Source: Acidiluteibacter sp963716125
GTDB lineage: Bacteria; Bacteroidota; Bacteroidia; Flavobacteriales_E; Vicingaceae
DNA length: 64,000 nucleotides
Assembly (NCBI GenBank): GCA_963716125.1
Contig: OY970294.1
Coordinates: 3,348,001-3,412,000 of the forward strand
Direction: 5' to 3'
Every line of letters starts with the position of its first letter. The first letter of the stretch is position 1. The notes below the pieces were generated by a model. The model made no database searches. It was given only the letters and a program-made list of their open reading frames with translations, and had not been told where the DNA came from. Below are positions 1 to 7,490 of the stretch, one piece after another. A program made the translations under genes and the position numbers.

Positions 1-316
1 TTTCTTTTGTTGTGTTTACTCCAATTTGCATTAGTTGAACATCTAATGCCTGCTCTATTTTCGAAATGGTTTCGAAGGTAAAATTCTCTTTGCCCTTTGC
101 CCATTTATTAACTTGCTGTGGAGAAATTCCCATTAATTCTGCTAAGTCTTTCTGGGTCATTTTTTTTGCTTTTAGCGTTTGCAAAATTTTTAAAGCAGTA
201 GCTTGAGATTTTTTTAACCACTCTCGGTTTTCTGCTCTCCATTTTATTGCATCGAGCGAAGCATTATCTTGTTCGCTCACTAAGGCTAGAAATCTATCTT
301 TATAGGTCGGTTTCAT
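1..316 (-). CDS. HigA-like XRE-family antitoxin (3' end outside window)
   Basis: The frame opens with ATG at 316 and stays open to the window edge, giving 105 residues with no stop, so the C-terminus is missing. Residues about 50-95 form a helix-turn-helix of the XRE/Cro type (TQKDLAELMGISPQQVNKW). A long N-terminal helix rich in charged residues precedes it, as in HigA-type antitoxins. It starts 4 bp after the stop of the HigB-like frame, so the two are co-transcribed in the toxin-then-antitoxin order typical of hig loci. Known for the family: such proteins neutralise the toxin and repress the operon. The antitoxin role is inferred from domain and neighbour. Confidence 0.8.
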   Translation of the reverse strand, partial: MKPTYKDRFLALVSEQDNASLDAIKWRAENREWLKKSQATALKILQTLKAKKMTQKDLAELMGISPQQVNKWAKGKENFTFETISKIEQALDVQLMQIGVNTTKE

Positions 317-320
317 ATTG

Positions 321-857
321 TTATTCCTCGTTAACTTCTATAAAAAACTCAAAAAATGAGTCTGAATCAAAAATGCCATTATCTTTTAAATAGTTGCGAC
401 ATTTTTCTAATTTATTCAATTCGTTTTGGGTGTGTGGTCGGTCTTTTATTAAATGAGTAAACTTTATAGTTCCTCCTGTTATTATAAAACAATCAGTGTC
501 AATTTTTAAGGCATATAGCCGAAAATAGGTTTTCCTTCCCTTTTTCCTAGAAAGTTCACCCTCTTGATATTCTTGATTGTTGAGTGGTTTAAAGAAACCA
601 TCCAGACTTGTTTCTCCTTTACTTCTTTGGTATAATATATAGTTGATTTCATCTGCACTTTGAATTAGTTTTTGGGGTAATTCATTGATATTTTCATTGT
701 CAGGTACATCAGATTTATGTTCTTCTACAAATTCTATGAGATAGCTCGGATCTGTCCACTCTCCGTCTTCCCCTAGAAGCTTGGCGAATTAGTTTTCCGC
801 TTCTTCATCGAAATAAAAAGCAAACAAATTGTCCGCAAATATAGACACTATCTTCAT
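321..857 (-). pseudogene. HigB-like (Gp49/RelE-type) toxin with an in-frame stop
   Basis: Reading from ATG at 857 gives 22 residues, then TAA at 791-789, then about 155 further residues in the same frame ending at 321. The downstream part contains a basic segment (ELSRKKGRKTYFRLYALK) and a TGGTIKFTHLIKD motif that look like the phage-derived Gp49/HigB family, which cleaves mRNA on ribosomes. The stop replaces one codon inside a continuous frame, so a point mutation (for example CAA or GAA to TAA) or a sequencing error explains it. A shorter product from an internal start is possible. A candidate promoter -7 element (TATTTTTG, minus strand, 903-896) lies about 40 bp upstream of the start. Confidence 0.7.
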
Positions 858-954
858 AAAATCAACCTGTAGGTTTATTTTTAACTAAATATTAACAAAA
901 ATAAGCATATAAACTGAGTTACAGCGCTAATTTTAAACCAAAAATGTAACACAC

Positions 955-1404
955 CTATTTCAATAAATCATTTGGATTTACAATGGGTAAAATAAAGTTA
1001 GACAAAGCAGTACCTTGAAAACGCGTCATTAAAATACCACGAGAAGTAGAATAAGTAATAGAAGCTAATGCATTTCCAAAGTGTGGACTAACCATCATTT
1101 CTTCAGACTCATCTATTTTTCGAACTAATTCATTGAGGTTATTCACCTTAAATAAAAAAGCAAAATGAAATTCCCCTTTTGCCTCATTCTCTTGCTTTTC
1201 TGAACTTATTGTTTTTACTTTAAAATCAAAATCGGTTTTTACCTCAGCAGTTTTAAGGTCATACGATAAACTAAAATCAACTTGATAATCATGTTTTAAG
1301 ACTAGAGAATTGTTATGATTTAAGGGACAATCAATCCCGCCTTTAATCACTCCAAAGTCTATTAATTGAATTTCTTCAGGAATTAGTTTTCCAAATGCTT
1401 CCAT
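955..1404 (-). CDS. SecB-like chaperone, probably of a toxin-antitoxin-chaperone locus
   Basis: 149 residues, close to SecB size. The beta-rich first two thirds end in a segment (SITYSTSRGI, then LPIVNPNDLL) that matches the SecB pattern SITxxxSRG...LxPVNxxxL at the C-terminal helices. SecB holds secretory preproteins unfolded, and dedicated SecB-like proteins in TAC systems (the Mycobacterium Rv1955-1957 case) protect a HigA-type antitoxin. Here the chaperone gene lies upstream of the HigB/HigA-like pair in the same direction, 97 bp away. The start ATG overlaps the stop of the preceding small ORF (TAATG), which supports this start and translational coupling. It could instead be a general SecB, but the context favours TAC. 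Confidence 0.65.
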   Translation of the reverse strand: MEAFGKLIPEEIQLIDFGVIKGGIDCPLNHNNSLVLKHDYQVDFSLSYDLKTAEVKTDFDFKVKTISSEKQENEAKGEFHFAFLFKVNNLNELVRKIDESEEMMVSPHFGNALASITYSTSRGILMTRFQGTALSNFILPIVNPNDLLK

Positions 1405-1646
1405 TATGCAATTTCTTTTAATGGTTCTTGAGTGGCCGATTTACTATCAAATAGAATTACTTTACCTTCTTTCATTTCTTTATTACCAAAGGAAGATTTA
1501 TTCATATGATTTCTCCATTTGGGTTTTTGAATTTTGTCTACTTCACCATGCAACAAACCTTTTTGGTAAGCATATTCTTCTATCTCTTTTCTGATAAAGT
1601 CTGCCTTGTTCTTCAAACCAAAAAGTTCCGGCATCACCTTTTCCAA
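1404..1646 (-). CDS. Small hypothetical protein coupled to the SecB-like gene
   Basis: 80 residues, highly charged, not recognised. It has a predicted helix (ADFIRKEIEEYAYQKG) and a basic middle (KPKWRNHMNKSS). Its stop overlaps the start of the SecB-like gene by one base, the signature of translational coupling. Its 5' third overlaps, in a different frame, the tail of an HsdM fragment, so the gene may be a truncated remainder left by the deletion that destroyed the restriction operon; the open frame extends a little upstream of the first ATG (IIKLEKVMPELFGL). No function is assigned. Confidence 0.4.
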   Translation of the reverse strand: MEKVMPELFGLKNKADFIRKEIEEYAYQKGLLHGEVDKIQKPKWRNHMNKSSFGNKEMKEGKVILFDSKSATQEPLKEIA

Positions 1647-1884
1647 TTTTATAATTACTTGGGTCTACGTAAGGGTTGTAATTTCCATCGAATTTTGATT
1701 TGTATTTTTCATCATTCCATTCTGCATCTCGCTCTCGTTTAGATTCTAATTCGTCTAATCGTTTTATAAATAGAAGGTAAGTAATCTGCTCTATTGCCGT
1801 CATTGGATTGGCTATTCCGCTGCTCCAAAAAGTGTCCCAAAGGCTTACAATTAAGGATTTTAATTTAGCGTTGTTTTGTAACAT
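1543..1884 (-). pseudogene. hsdM: HsdM N-terminal fragment (type I restriction-modification methyltransferase)
   Basis: 113 residues. The first 60 read as the N-terminal helical domain of HsdM: a start of MLQNNAKLKSLIVSLWDTFW, then YLLFIKRLDE and WNDEKYKSKFDGN. Full HsdM proteins are around 500 residues with an NPPF catalytic motif. None of that follows: the frame drifts into unrelated sequence after about residue 70 and stops at 1543. It starts 1 bp after the KilA-N frame, an arrangement seen in Bacteroidota type I operons where accessory genes sit between hsdR and hsdM. Remnant only, with no methyltransferase activity expected. Confidence 0.75.
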
Positions 1885-1885
1885 A

Positions 1886-2711
1886 TTACTTAAGTTTCTG
1901 TATTGTTTTCGAGTTGACTAAAGAGGTAATTTGAGTAATTGCCATGGCATTGAGTTGGGTTAAGCGTTCGGGCTGTTTTAGCCCTTGATGAATGAGCATG
2001 GCATTAATGCTTTCTAAATTAGAGAGCACCACCAATTGTTCTATGGTGGCAAAATCTCTTATATTCCCCTCTTTATTAGGGTTGTAATCTCTCCATTCTT
2101 TAGCTGTTTTCCCAAACAATGCCATATTCAATAAATCAGCTTCTGAGGCATACACTGCTCCAATTTGTGCTTTATTCAATGTATTTGGAATCAGCTTTTC
2201 TTTTACTGCATCTGTATGTATTTGATAGTTGACCTTAGCTAAAGTGCGTTGAAAATTCCATTCTAATTTTGCTGGGTCGTTTTCTTGCTTTTTTAATCGC
2301 TGAAATTCGATAACCAAATACAGTTTAAATTCTGCACTTAGCCATGAAGCAAATTCAAATGCAATGTCTCTGTGGGCATAGGTTCCACCATATCTCCCAG
2401 CTTTAGAGATTTATCCCTATTGCTTGCGTTGCAGCTATCCATCGCTTAGGAGTCATGCTAAAACTATTGGAACCTGCTAAACTTTTAAACCCATCGAATT
2501 CGATGGAATTAAAACTGGGATTATTGAGTTGTTCCCAAAGTCCAAGAAACTCAATAGTGCTCCTATTTCGCATCCAATTCTGAAGAATGTAATCACTTCG
2601 TTCTTCATCTCTGTGCCTTGCCAAATCGGTTAGTGAAATATAATCAGCTTGGTCTATTCGGCTTACCGAAACACTGATACCTTGCACGTCTATTTTATTG
2701 TTTTTTGCCAT
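1886..2711 (-). pseudogene. KilA-N domain protein split by a frameshift
   Basis: The N-terminal frame (2711 to 2403) has 102 residues with the KilA-N start (DYISLTDLARH, ending TPKRWIAATQAIGI). The C-terminal frame continues at about 2412 with SKAGRYGGTYAHRDIAFEFA, the standard KilA-N continuation, and runs to 1886. The two frames differ by one base at the sequence GGGATAAATCTCTAAAGC, so a one-base indel produces the TAA that ends the first part. Joined, the protein would be about 275 residues. KilA-N proteins occur in phages and inside type I restriction operons; the biochemical role is unclear. The start overlaps the stop of the upstream chimera at 2711. Confidence 0.85.
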
Positions 2712-3499
2712 TATGCCGCCAATACTTTCTCAGTGAATAACAAGATTTCGTCAATTTCTTTGCGGCTAAATACACCTCTAATTCCTTCAGGATGAATCAT
2801 GGTAAATGGCGATTCAATTAGATTTCGTTTTTCTAGTTTTCCTTTCTCCAAAATAAAGCTTTTAAGTAAATCTAAAAATTGTAATTGTCGGCCAGTTAAA
2901 TAACTGTGATTTTGAATAAATACATCGAAAGACTTTGCAACAGAATCAGGAAAACTTTCTAAAATTTCTAAACCTAAAATGTGTCGGATAAATTGAATTA
3001 ACTGCGCTTTTCTATGGTTATACACTCTCCTCAATAAATCAATAGTGATGTGTGGATTCTCTTCGTGCAATTCATTCCTGTCAATTCGTTTTGTTATATA
3101 TGACAGTTCGCCAGACAATAATCGTATCAATGATGATGGTACAACTCTAATTCCAAACGATTCAGCTATTCGCATAGTTAGATGTTCGTTCGCGGGCATT
3201 TCGAGATATTTACTAAAAGGTGGTTTAAAAATATATTGACCAACTAATGCTCCAATTACAGTCAGTCGAATTTCTGAATTTTCTTTTGGATCTTTAACTA
3301 AAGACATCGATAACTTTGGTTGAACACCAGGAACAGCCACACTTCTCTCCACTACATTTTTTGCTAGCTCATCCATTTGATTCAGCGAATACTTTATTTT
3401 AGGTGGAATTATCGTTCCAAAAAACTCCTTTGAACACTTCTCATGAAAGTCCAAATCATTTTCAATTGCTTCATAACAATATAAACATCTATCTTTCAT
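2711..3499 (-). CDS. In-frame chimera: HipA/HipT-type kinase N-terminal part fused to HsdR C-terminus
   Basis: 262 residues. Residues 1-141 match the N-terminal half of HipT/HipA kinases: a zinc-finger-like CLYC...EKC start, the VPGVQPKLSMSL loop where these kinases autophosphorylate, the ATP-lysine strand YIFKPP, and the EHLTMRIAESFGI helix. After YITKRIDR the sequence switches to a HsdR C-terminal helical domain: LTGRQLQFLDLLKSFILEKG, then ESPFTMIHPEGIRGVF, typical of the last 100 residues of type I restriction endonucleases. The HipA catalytic loop and metal-binding DFD motif are missing, so kinase activity is not expected. The fusion probably arose by a deletion ending near 3035-3080. It overlaps the HipS-like gene by 11 bp. 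Confidence 0.8.
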   Translation of the reverse strand: MKDRCLYCYEAIENDLDFHEKCSKEFFGTIIPPKIKYSLNQMDELAKNVVERSVAVPGVQPKLSMSLVKDPKENSEIRLTVIGALVGQYIFKPPFSKYLEMPANEHLTMRIAESFGIRVVPSSLIRLLSGELSYITKRIDRNELHEENPHITIDLLRRVYNHRKAQLIQFIRHILGLEILESFPDSVAKSFDVFIQNHSYLTGRQLQFLDLLKSFILEKGKLEKRNLIESPFTMIHPEGIRGVFSRKEIDEILLFTEKVLAA

Positions 3500-3824
3500 A
3501 CTCTTCCTCTATTGGTTTCACACTTACAGCACCAATACAATTCTGACAACAAGCCAAAAGTAACCCCATCCGATCATTTTTATTGATTTTCCAGCTGTTT
3601 GAAGCTATTTCTAACAACCAGCCTTCAGGTATTAATCCTTTAAAAAATGGAAAGAGTCGTTTCTCTGTGTATGGTTTGTCAGTAACAGGCATAGTAAATG
3701 TGATAAAATAATTTGGATGGTTTTTTACGTACTCATTATCATATTGAAATACATATTCTCCTTCATTCGTTTCAGTAACAATTCCTGCTAAATGGTCTTT
3801 ATAAAACACCTCTTCTCTTCTCAT
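3489..3824 (-). CDS. HipS-like protein (HipA N-terminal subdomain)
   Basis: 111 residues that correspond to the small N-terminal subdomain of HipA as a separate protein: VFYKDHLAGIV, a YVFQYDNEYV strand, FTMPVTDKPY, then LFPFFKGLIPEGWLLEI, and NDRMGLLLACCQNCIGAV. In three-gene HipBST systems this piece is free-standing and can act as the antitoxin for HipT. The gene overlaps hipB-like by 4 bp and the truncated kinase by 11 bp, so the three are co-translated. Because the kinase partner here is truncated, the protein may have lost its target. Assignment by domain and gene order; the antitoxin role is inference. Confidence 0.8.
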   Translation of the reverse strand: MRREEVFYKDHLAGIVTETNEGEYVFQYDNEYVKNHPNYFITFTMPVTDKPYTEKRLFPFFKGLIPEGWLLEIASNSWKINKNDRMGLLLACCQNCIGAVSVKPIEEEYER

Positions 3825-4030
3825 TGATGTATATTTTTACTGTTGATAGGAGCTAATTCATGACCAAACATTCGTAAGACCAAGTTAACTTTATCCATAT
3901 TTAGATTTGTTTTACCTTGTTCGATTTTACGTACAACTGTTAATGCAACTCCTGCACGTTTAGCAAATTGCTCCTGAGTCAAATTCACCTCTTTTCTTCG
4001 TTCTTTAACAAAATTCGCTAATTGTTTCAT
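3821..4030 (-). CDS. HipB-like XRE-family repressor
   Basis: 69 residues, almost entirely an XRE helix-turn-helix (LTQEQFAKRAGVALTVVRKIEQG). It is the first gene of the HipB-HipS-HipT-like operon and begins directly downstream of three palindromic sites that have the HipB operator layout (5-bp arms, 8-bp spacer). Known role: the dimer binds these sites and represses its own operon. The length is short but normal for HipB-like proteins. The C-terminal tail is cut just after the fifth helix. Confidence 0.85.
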   Translation of the reverse strand: MKQLANFVKERRKEVNLTQEQFAKRAGVALTVVRKIEQGKTNLNMDKVNLVLRMFGHELAPINSKNIHQ

Positions 4031-4128
4031 TATATGTATTTAGATATAATATTACACAAATATAACATTTTATATGCAATAAGATATAAATTAGCATTAA
4101 TCTAATAAATTATACGTTTTGACATATA
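4031..4128. promoter_or_regulatory. Three hip operator palindromes at 40-bp intervals
   Basis: Site 1 is TATATGTATTTAGATATA at 4031-4048, site 2 is TATATGCAATAAGATATA at 4071-4088, and site 3 is TATACGTTTTGACATATA at 4111-4128. Sites 1 and 2 are TATAT-N8-ATATA; site 3 has one changed base in the left arm. Starts are exactly 40 bp apart. E. coli HipB binds TATCC-N8-GGATA, the same geometry. Site 1 ends one base from the hipB start codon. Binding by the adjacent HipB-like protein is inferred. Confidence 0.7.
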
Positions 4129-4400
4129 ATTAAGGAAGGAAAGTAGGTTAATGTATTTATCGGCAATGGTTCAATTAGAGTTTATTGAAAAAATTATAAA
4201 AAATCAGAACATCTAAATTAAGCGATGAAGAATTGATTGCTCTAATTTATCGGTTGAATATTTAAATATTGATAGTAAGTCCGAACTTTTTAGAAGTAAT
4301 TTAAAAATACACTAAATTAAATCTATTTATTCCAGTGAAATTTTCATAAAAAATTCTTTCTTTTACACTTCATATTTATTTTACTTAAACAAATTTTTTT
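4129..4400. other. Spacer with traces of a decayed plus-strand ORF
   Basis: No intact gene. From ATG at 4152 a plus-strand reading gives MVQLEFIEKIIKN, then continues only with frame changes (KLSDEELIALIYRLN, then YLNIDSKSELFRSNLK) to about 4314. This looks like an eroded gene of unknown family. The last 80 bases before the lipoprotein gene at 4401 are AT-rich and probably hold its promoter, but no clear -33/-7 pair is visible. Confidence 0.3.
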
Positions 4401-5261
4401 ATGAAGAAGTTAAATTTCACTTTCGCCTTAATTTGCATATTAACTCTATTTTCTTGTGAGAAGGATAAAGAACTTACACCAAATCCTACTAGCCAAGGCT
4501 CTATGACTGCTATGGTAGATGGTGCATCTTGGACATCTAGCTCAGCTAGCGGTGCTAGAATGAATGGTGTCCTCAATGTAACAGGAACCACTGCAAATGG
4601 CTCAGTAATAGTTATTACTTTATTTGATAAAGGTGTTGGCACTTATAACTTAAATGGAGCTAGCGAAGGAAACGCAGGATATCAAATAACGTCAGGTGGC
4701 GTTGCATTAACTGCAGATAGCGACCCAAATGCATCCGTTATTATTACAAAAATTGATGCTGCTAACAAAACCTTAAGTGGAACTTTTTCATTTAAAGTTT
4801 ATAGATCTAGTGACAGTTTGACAAAAGTAATTACAGAAGGTAAGTTTACAGATATTAAGTTTATTACAGAATTAACTGGTGGTGGAAATAACAATACGCT
4901 ATCTGCGGATATTGATGGTTCTTTATTTACTGCACCTGTGGTAACTGGGGTAATTCTTCCTAGCTTAAATAAAATTGGTATTACAGGATCGGATAATAAT
5001 GGTTCAAAAAGTATTGGTTTTCAGTTGCCTGATAATATTGCTGTCGGAAGCTATACCTTTGATGGAGTAGCAGGAAATTATGTAGGACAATACAATGCTT
5101 CTTCAAGTGAATTTTATTTTGCAGATTCAGGAAATTTAGTAATTTCTAAACACGATGTAAGTGCGAAAAAAATAGAAGGAACTTTTAATTTTATTGCTAA
5201 AGATTTTGGTGGGGTTGTCTCGATTTCCATAACCAATGGAAAGTTTAGCACTACCTATTAA
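4401..5261 (+). CDS. DUF6252-like outer-membrane lipoprotein with two repeats
   Basis: 286 residues. The N-terminus is a lipoprotein signal peptide with lipobox LTLFSC (Cys at about residue 19). Two related beta-rich modules follow, each beginning with a phrase like MTAMVDGASWTS or LSADIDGSLFTA and ending in a GTFxFxxxD...ItNGKF segment; this is the DUF6252 pattern common in Bacteroidota surface lipoproteins. Function unknown. It is a single-gene unit followed by a strong hairpin terminator. The start is fixed by the signal peptide. Confidence 0.75.
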   Translation: MKKLNFTFALICILTLFSCEKDKELTPNPTSQGSMTAMVDGASWTSSSASGARMNGVLNVTGTTANGSVIVITLFDKGVGTYNLNGASEGNAGYQITSGGVALTADSDPNASVIITKIDAANKTLSGTFSFKVYRSSDSLTKVITEGKFTDIKFITELTGGGNNNTLSADIDGSLFTAPVVTGVILPSLNKIGITGSDNNGSKSIGFQLPDNIAVGSYTFDGVAGNYVGQYNASSSEFYFADSGNLVISKHDVSAKKIEGTFNFIAKDFGGVVSISITNGKFSTTY

Positions 5262-5283
5262 GGTTTAAAACAATATATAAAAC

Positions 5284-5316
5284 AAAAAGGAATGTGATGC
5301 AGCACATTCCTTTTTT
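5284..5316. terminator. Bidirectional hairpin terminator
   Basis: Stem AAAAAGGAATGTG pairs with CACATTCCTTTTT around a 6-base loop, with A-run on one side and T-run on the other. It can end both the lipoprotein gene (+) and the DUF4924 gene (-). Confidence 0.8.
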
Positions 5317-5349
5317 GTTTTAATTAAAACTCGAACTATTAGCTCAGAA

Positions 5350-5910
5350 TCAATTCTTCTGCTCAGCCGTAAGGTTCAATTTCCCTACTTTCAATAAATT
5401 GTATTGTTGAACCAAATGAGCCAATAGCTTGGATATAGATTCTAAACTAGATTTGGTGGCATCTGTAATCATTTCTCCTTTTAACCTCAACATCATCAAA
5501 CCATATAAACCATTTAAAGCTGCCTCAATTTCATTGGTGAATTGCCCATTTGATTTTTGCATTAATAAGGCTATATTTGGCTTGGCTTCATCGTAATAAC
5601 TTTGGTAAGTCTTATCTTGAATGGTAGTCAATAATGTTTGATGTAATATGCCCAATCCTTTGATATCTTCTATAATAAAATCTGCATGACCTTTCTCTTC
5701 AAGACCTTCTTTCTTCATGATATCAATCAAAGAAACATACCAAGCCTTAATTTCCTTTTTGGTAGCAGCATCTTGAGGATATTTATCGACAATATTTATT
5801 TCAATTTTATCAATATCAAATTGATACGAACGAATAATGTCTTCAATTTGCCACATATATAAAATATATTCAGCAATATTGGTTTCTTTTTTCAATTGAG
5901 CTATTAGCAT
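5350..5910 (-). CDS. DUF4924 family protein
   Basis: About 186 residues from the start chosen here (MLIAQLKKETNIAEYILYMW). An earlier ATG at 5964 lies inside the upstream ompH frame, while the start at 5910 sits 4 bp after the ompH stop and gives the usual DUF4924 beginning. The protein is all helical and cytoplasmic, with no signal peptide and a conserved YMWQIEDIIR segment near the N-terminus. The family is restricted to Bacteroidota and has no known function. Co-transcription with the OmpH/Skp-like gene suggests a link to the envelope, which is inference. Confidence 0.75.
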   Translation of the reverse strand: MLIAQLKKETNIAEYILYMWQIEDIIRSYQFDIDKIEINIVDKYPQDAATKKEIKAWYVSLIDIMKKEGLEEKGHADFIIEDIKGLGILHQTLLTTIQDKTYQSYYDEAKPNIALLMQKSNGQFTNEIEAALNGLYGLMMLRLKGEMITDATKSSLESISKLLAHLVQQYNLLKVGKLNLTAEQKN

Positions 5911-5914
5911 AATC

Positions 5915-6541
5915 TTATTTCTTTTTGTCTGATGTAGTTTCTTGATCAGCTTTGTAGGCTGCATTCAACTTATCTAAAATATCATTGGTCGCATCCAAGG
6001 CAGAGTCTGATGCTAAAACAGAACTTGTAGAAGAAATATCCATTATAATATCCACACCTCTCTCAGCTTTTATAAGCTCCAATTGTTTGTTTAAAGCTTT
6101 TCTAATTTTTAATTTTAAAGCATTCTCTTCTTCCGCCAACCTTACCGACAGATCTTCTTGTAACTTCCCTATGGTCTCTTCTTCTTGCATCAATGCCATT
6201 TGTCGCTTTTCGCCTTCAACTTGTGTTAAAGTAGGTGCATCTTCTCTCAATTTTGCATACTTATCTTGCAAAGCTTTAACTTTTCCTTGCAACTGATTTT
6301 TATATTGATTTTCACGAGCTGTTAAATCTTTCTGTAATTGCTTAACTAAATCGTACTTTTCAAAAATAGTGTCTGTATCCACATAAATAATTTGCATGGG
6401 CAAATCCATACCAGCACTATCTTGCACTACTGCTTTTTTTGGAGCTACCTCTTCCACACTTGGTTTAGAAAGCACTAAGTAGAATAAAATAATTACAGCA
6501 ATTGCCAAAATAAAATTGATTGTTAGAGATAAATTCTTCAC
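5915..6541 (-). CDS. OmpH/Skp-like periplasmic chaperone
   Basis: 208 residues. One N-terminal hydrophobic segment (about 7-24) anchors or exports it. Then follows the OmpH opening strand IIYVDTDTIFEKYD and a long charged coiled coil (about 65-165) ending with ERGVDIIMDIS, the usual C-terminal return strand of Skp. Skp-type proteins hold outer-membrane proteins in the periplasm. The tail is rich in charged residues. It is the first gene of a two-gene unit with DUF4924, and is divergent from the DUF1853 gene at 6594. Confidence 0.8.
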   Translation of the reverse strand: MKNLSLTINFILAIAVIILFYLVLSKPSVEEVAPKKAVVQDSAGMDLPMQIIYVDTDTIFEKYDLVKQLQKDLTARENQYKNQLQGKVKALQDKYAKLREDAPTLTQVEGEKRQMALMQEEETIGKLQEDLSVRLAEEENALKLKIRKALNKQLELIKAERGVDIIMDISSTSSVLASDSALDATNDILDKLNAAYKADQETTSDKKK

Positions 6542-6593
6542 CTTTATGTTTTATTAATTTTTCGCAAATTTGCTATAATTATAATTAAAATGA

Positions 6594-7484
6594 ATGAAAA
6601 ATAGTGATTTATCTCTTTTTTTAGGCTTTAATAACAAATACGTTGCTGATTTAGCTTTCTTATTATTAAGCCCTTCTCTACAAGAAGATGCAAGTTTTGA
6701 TTTAAAAGTGGATTCTATTCAACTTTGGAAATGGTTAGAACATGAGGATCTATCTCCTTCCAACATTAGTTCCGAATTTAAAGATTATCCTTACCGACTA
6801 GGGTGGTATGCTGAATCGTTATTAAATTACTTTTTTACGAACTCTTCATTTTTTGAAATAAAACATAAAAATTTTCAAATTTTTAAAGGTAATAAAACAG
6901 TGGCTGAACTTGATTTTGTGCTTGAAGATACAAGTACTAATGATTTAATTCATATAGAAACAGCTATAAAATTTTATTTGAAATACCAACATCCAGACTC
7001 TGATTTAGTCGAATTTTTAGGCCCTGATACTTCTGATAGTTTAGAAAAAAAGAACGATAAGATTTATAATAAACAAATCATAGCTGCTAAAAAATCTCAA
7101 ATACCTCCCGGTAATTATTTAATCGAAACTGTGAGTGGTGGAGATAGAGACATTACCGATAGAAAAACCTGCTTTAAAGGTATATTATTTTATCCATTAC
7201 AAGAATTTCGAAATAAAGAATTTCCCTATCCTGATTACATTAATCCACAACATTTAAAAGCTTGGTACTTAAAACTAGATGAGTTGATTGAAACTACTGA
7301 AATCAATAAATTTTATCCTATTGAAAAGCTCGATTGGCTATCCTTAAATTACACAAAATCATATGATAAAAAGGATTTTATAGCTTATTGTTACCATGAA
7401 TTTGAAAAAGGTAAAACAGCAATAATGCTAAGACTAGAAAATGGAGAAAGAGGAATAATTGTACCTGCCTCTTGGCCAAATTGA
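6594..7484 (+). CDS. DUF1853 family protein, PD-(D/E)XK-like
   Basis: 296 residues, soluble. The DUF1853 marks are present: RLGWYAESLLNYFF at about 69-82, AELDFVLED followed by HIETAIKFYL (about 105-130), then EFLGPDTSDSLEKK and IYNKQIIAAKK. The acidic pair ELDF plus ETAIKFY has the spacing of a PD-(D/E)XK nuclease core (D...E-x-K), so a nucleic-acid cleaving or binding role is possible; this is an inference and the family function is unknown. The start is supported by its position 50 bp after the divergent ompH start. Confidence 0.7.
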   Translation: MKNSDLSLFLGFNNKYVADLAFLLLSPSLQEDASFDLKVDSIQLWKWLEHEDLSPSNISSEFKDYPYRLGWYAESLLNYFFTNSSFFEIKHKNFQIFKGNKTVAELDFVLEDTSTNDLIHIETAIKFYLKYQHPDSDLVEFLGPDTSDSLEKKNDKIYNKQIIAAKKSQIPPGNYLIETVSGGDRDITDRKTCFKGILFYPLQEFRNKEFPYPDYINPQHLKAWYLKLDELIETTEINKFYPIEKLDWLSLNYTKSYDKKDFIAYCYHEFEKGKTAIMLRLENGERGIIVPASWPN

Positions 7485-7490
7485 TTTTTA

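Noticed and set aside
1886..2711. Programmed ribosomal frameshift in the KilA-N gene
   Set aside because: The site GGGATAAATCTCTAAAGC has no slippery heptamer of the X-XXY-YYZ type, and the surrounding genes are also decaying.
3045..3239. Plus-strand ORFs inside the minus-strand gene blocks (also at 1406, 1506, 5985, 7976, 19831, 24673, 29039, 47258)
   Set aside because: They are shadows of well-supported genes on the other strand or frame, without family features, signal peptides or ribosome-binding sites.
5911..5964. Longer start of the DUF4924 gene
   Set aside because: It lies inside the ompH coding end, and the family N-terminus begins at MLIAQLKKETN (5910).
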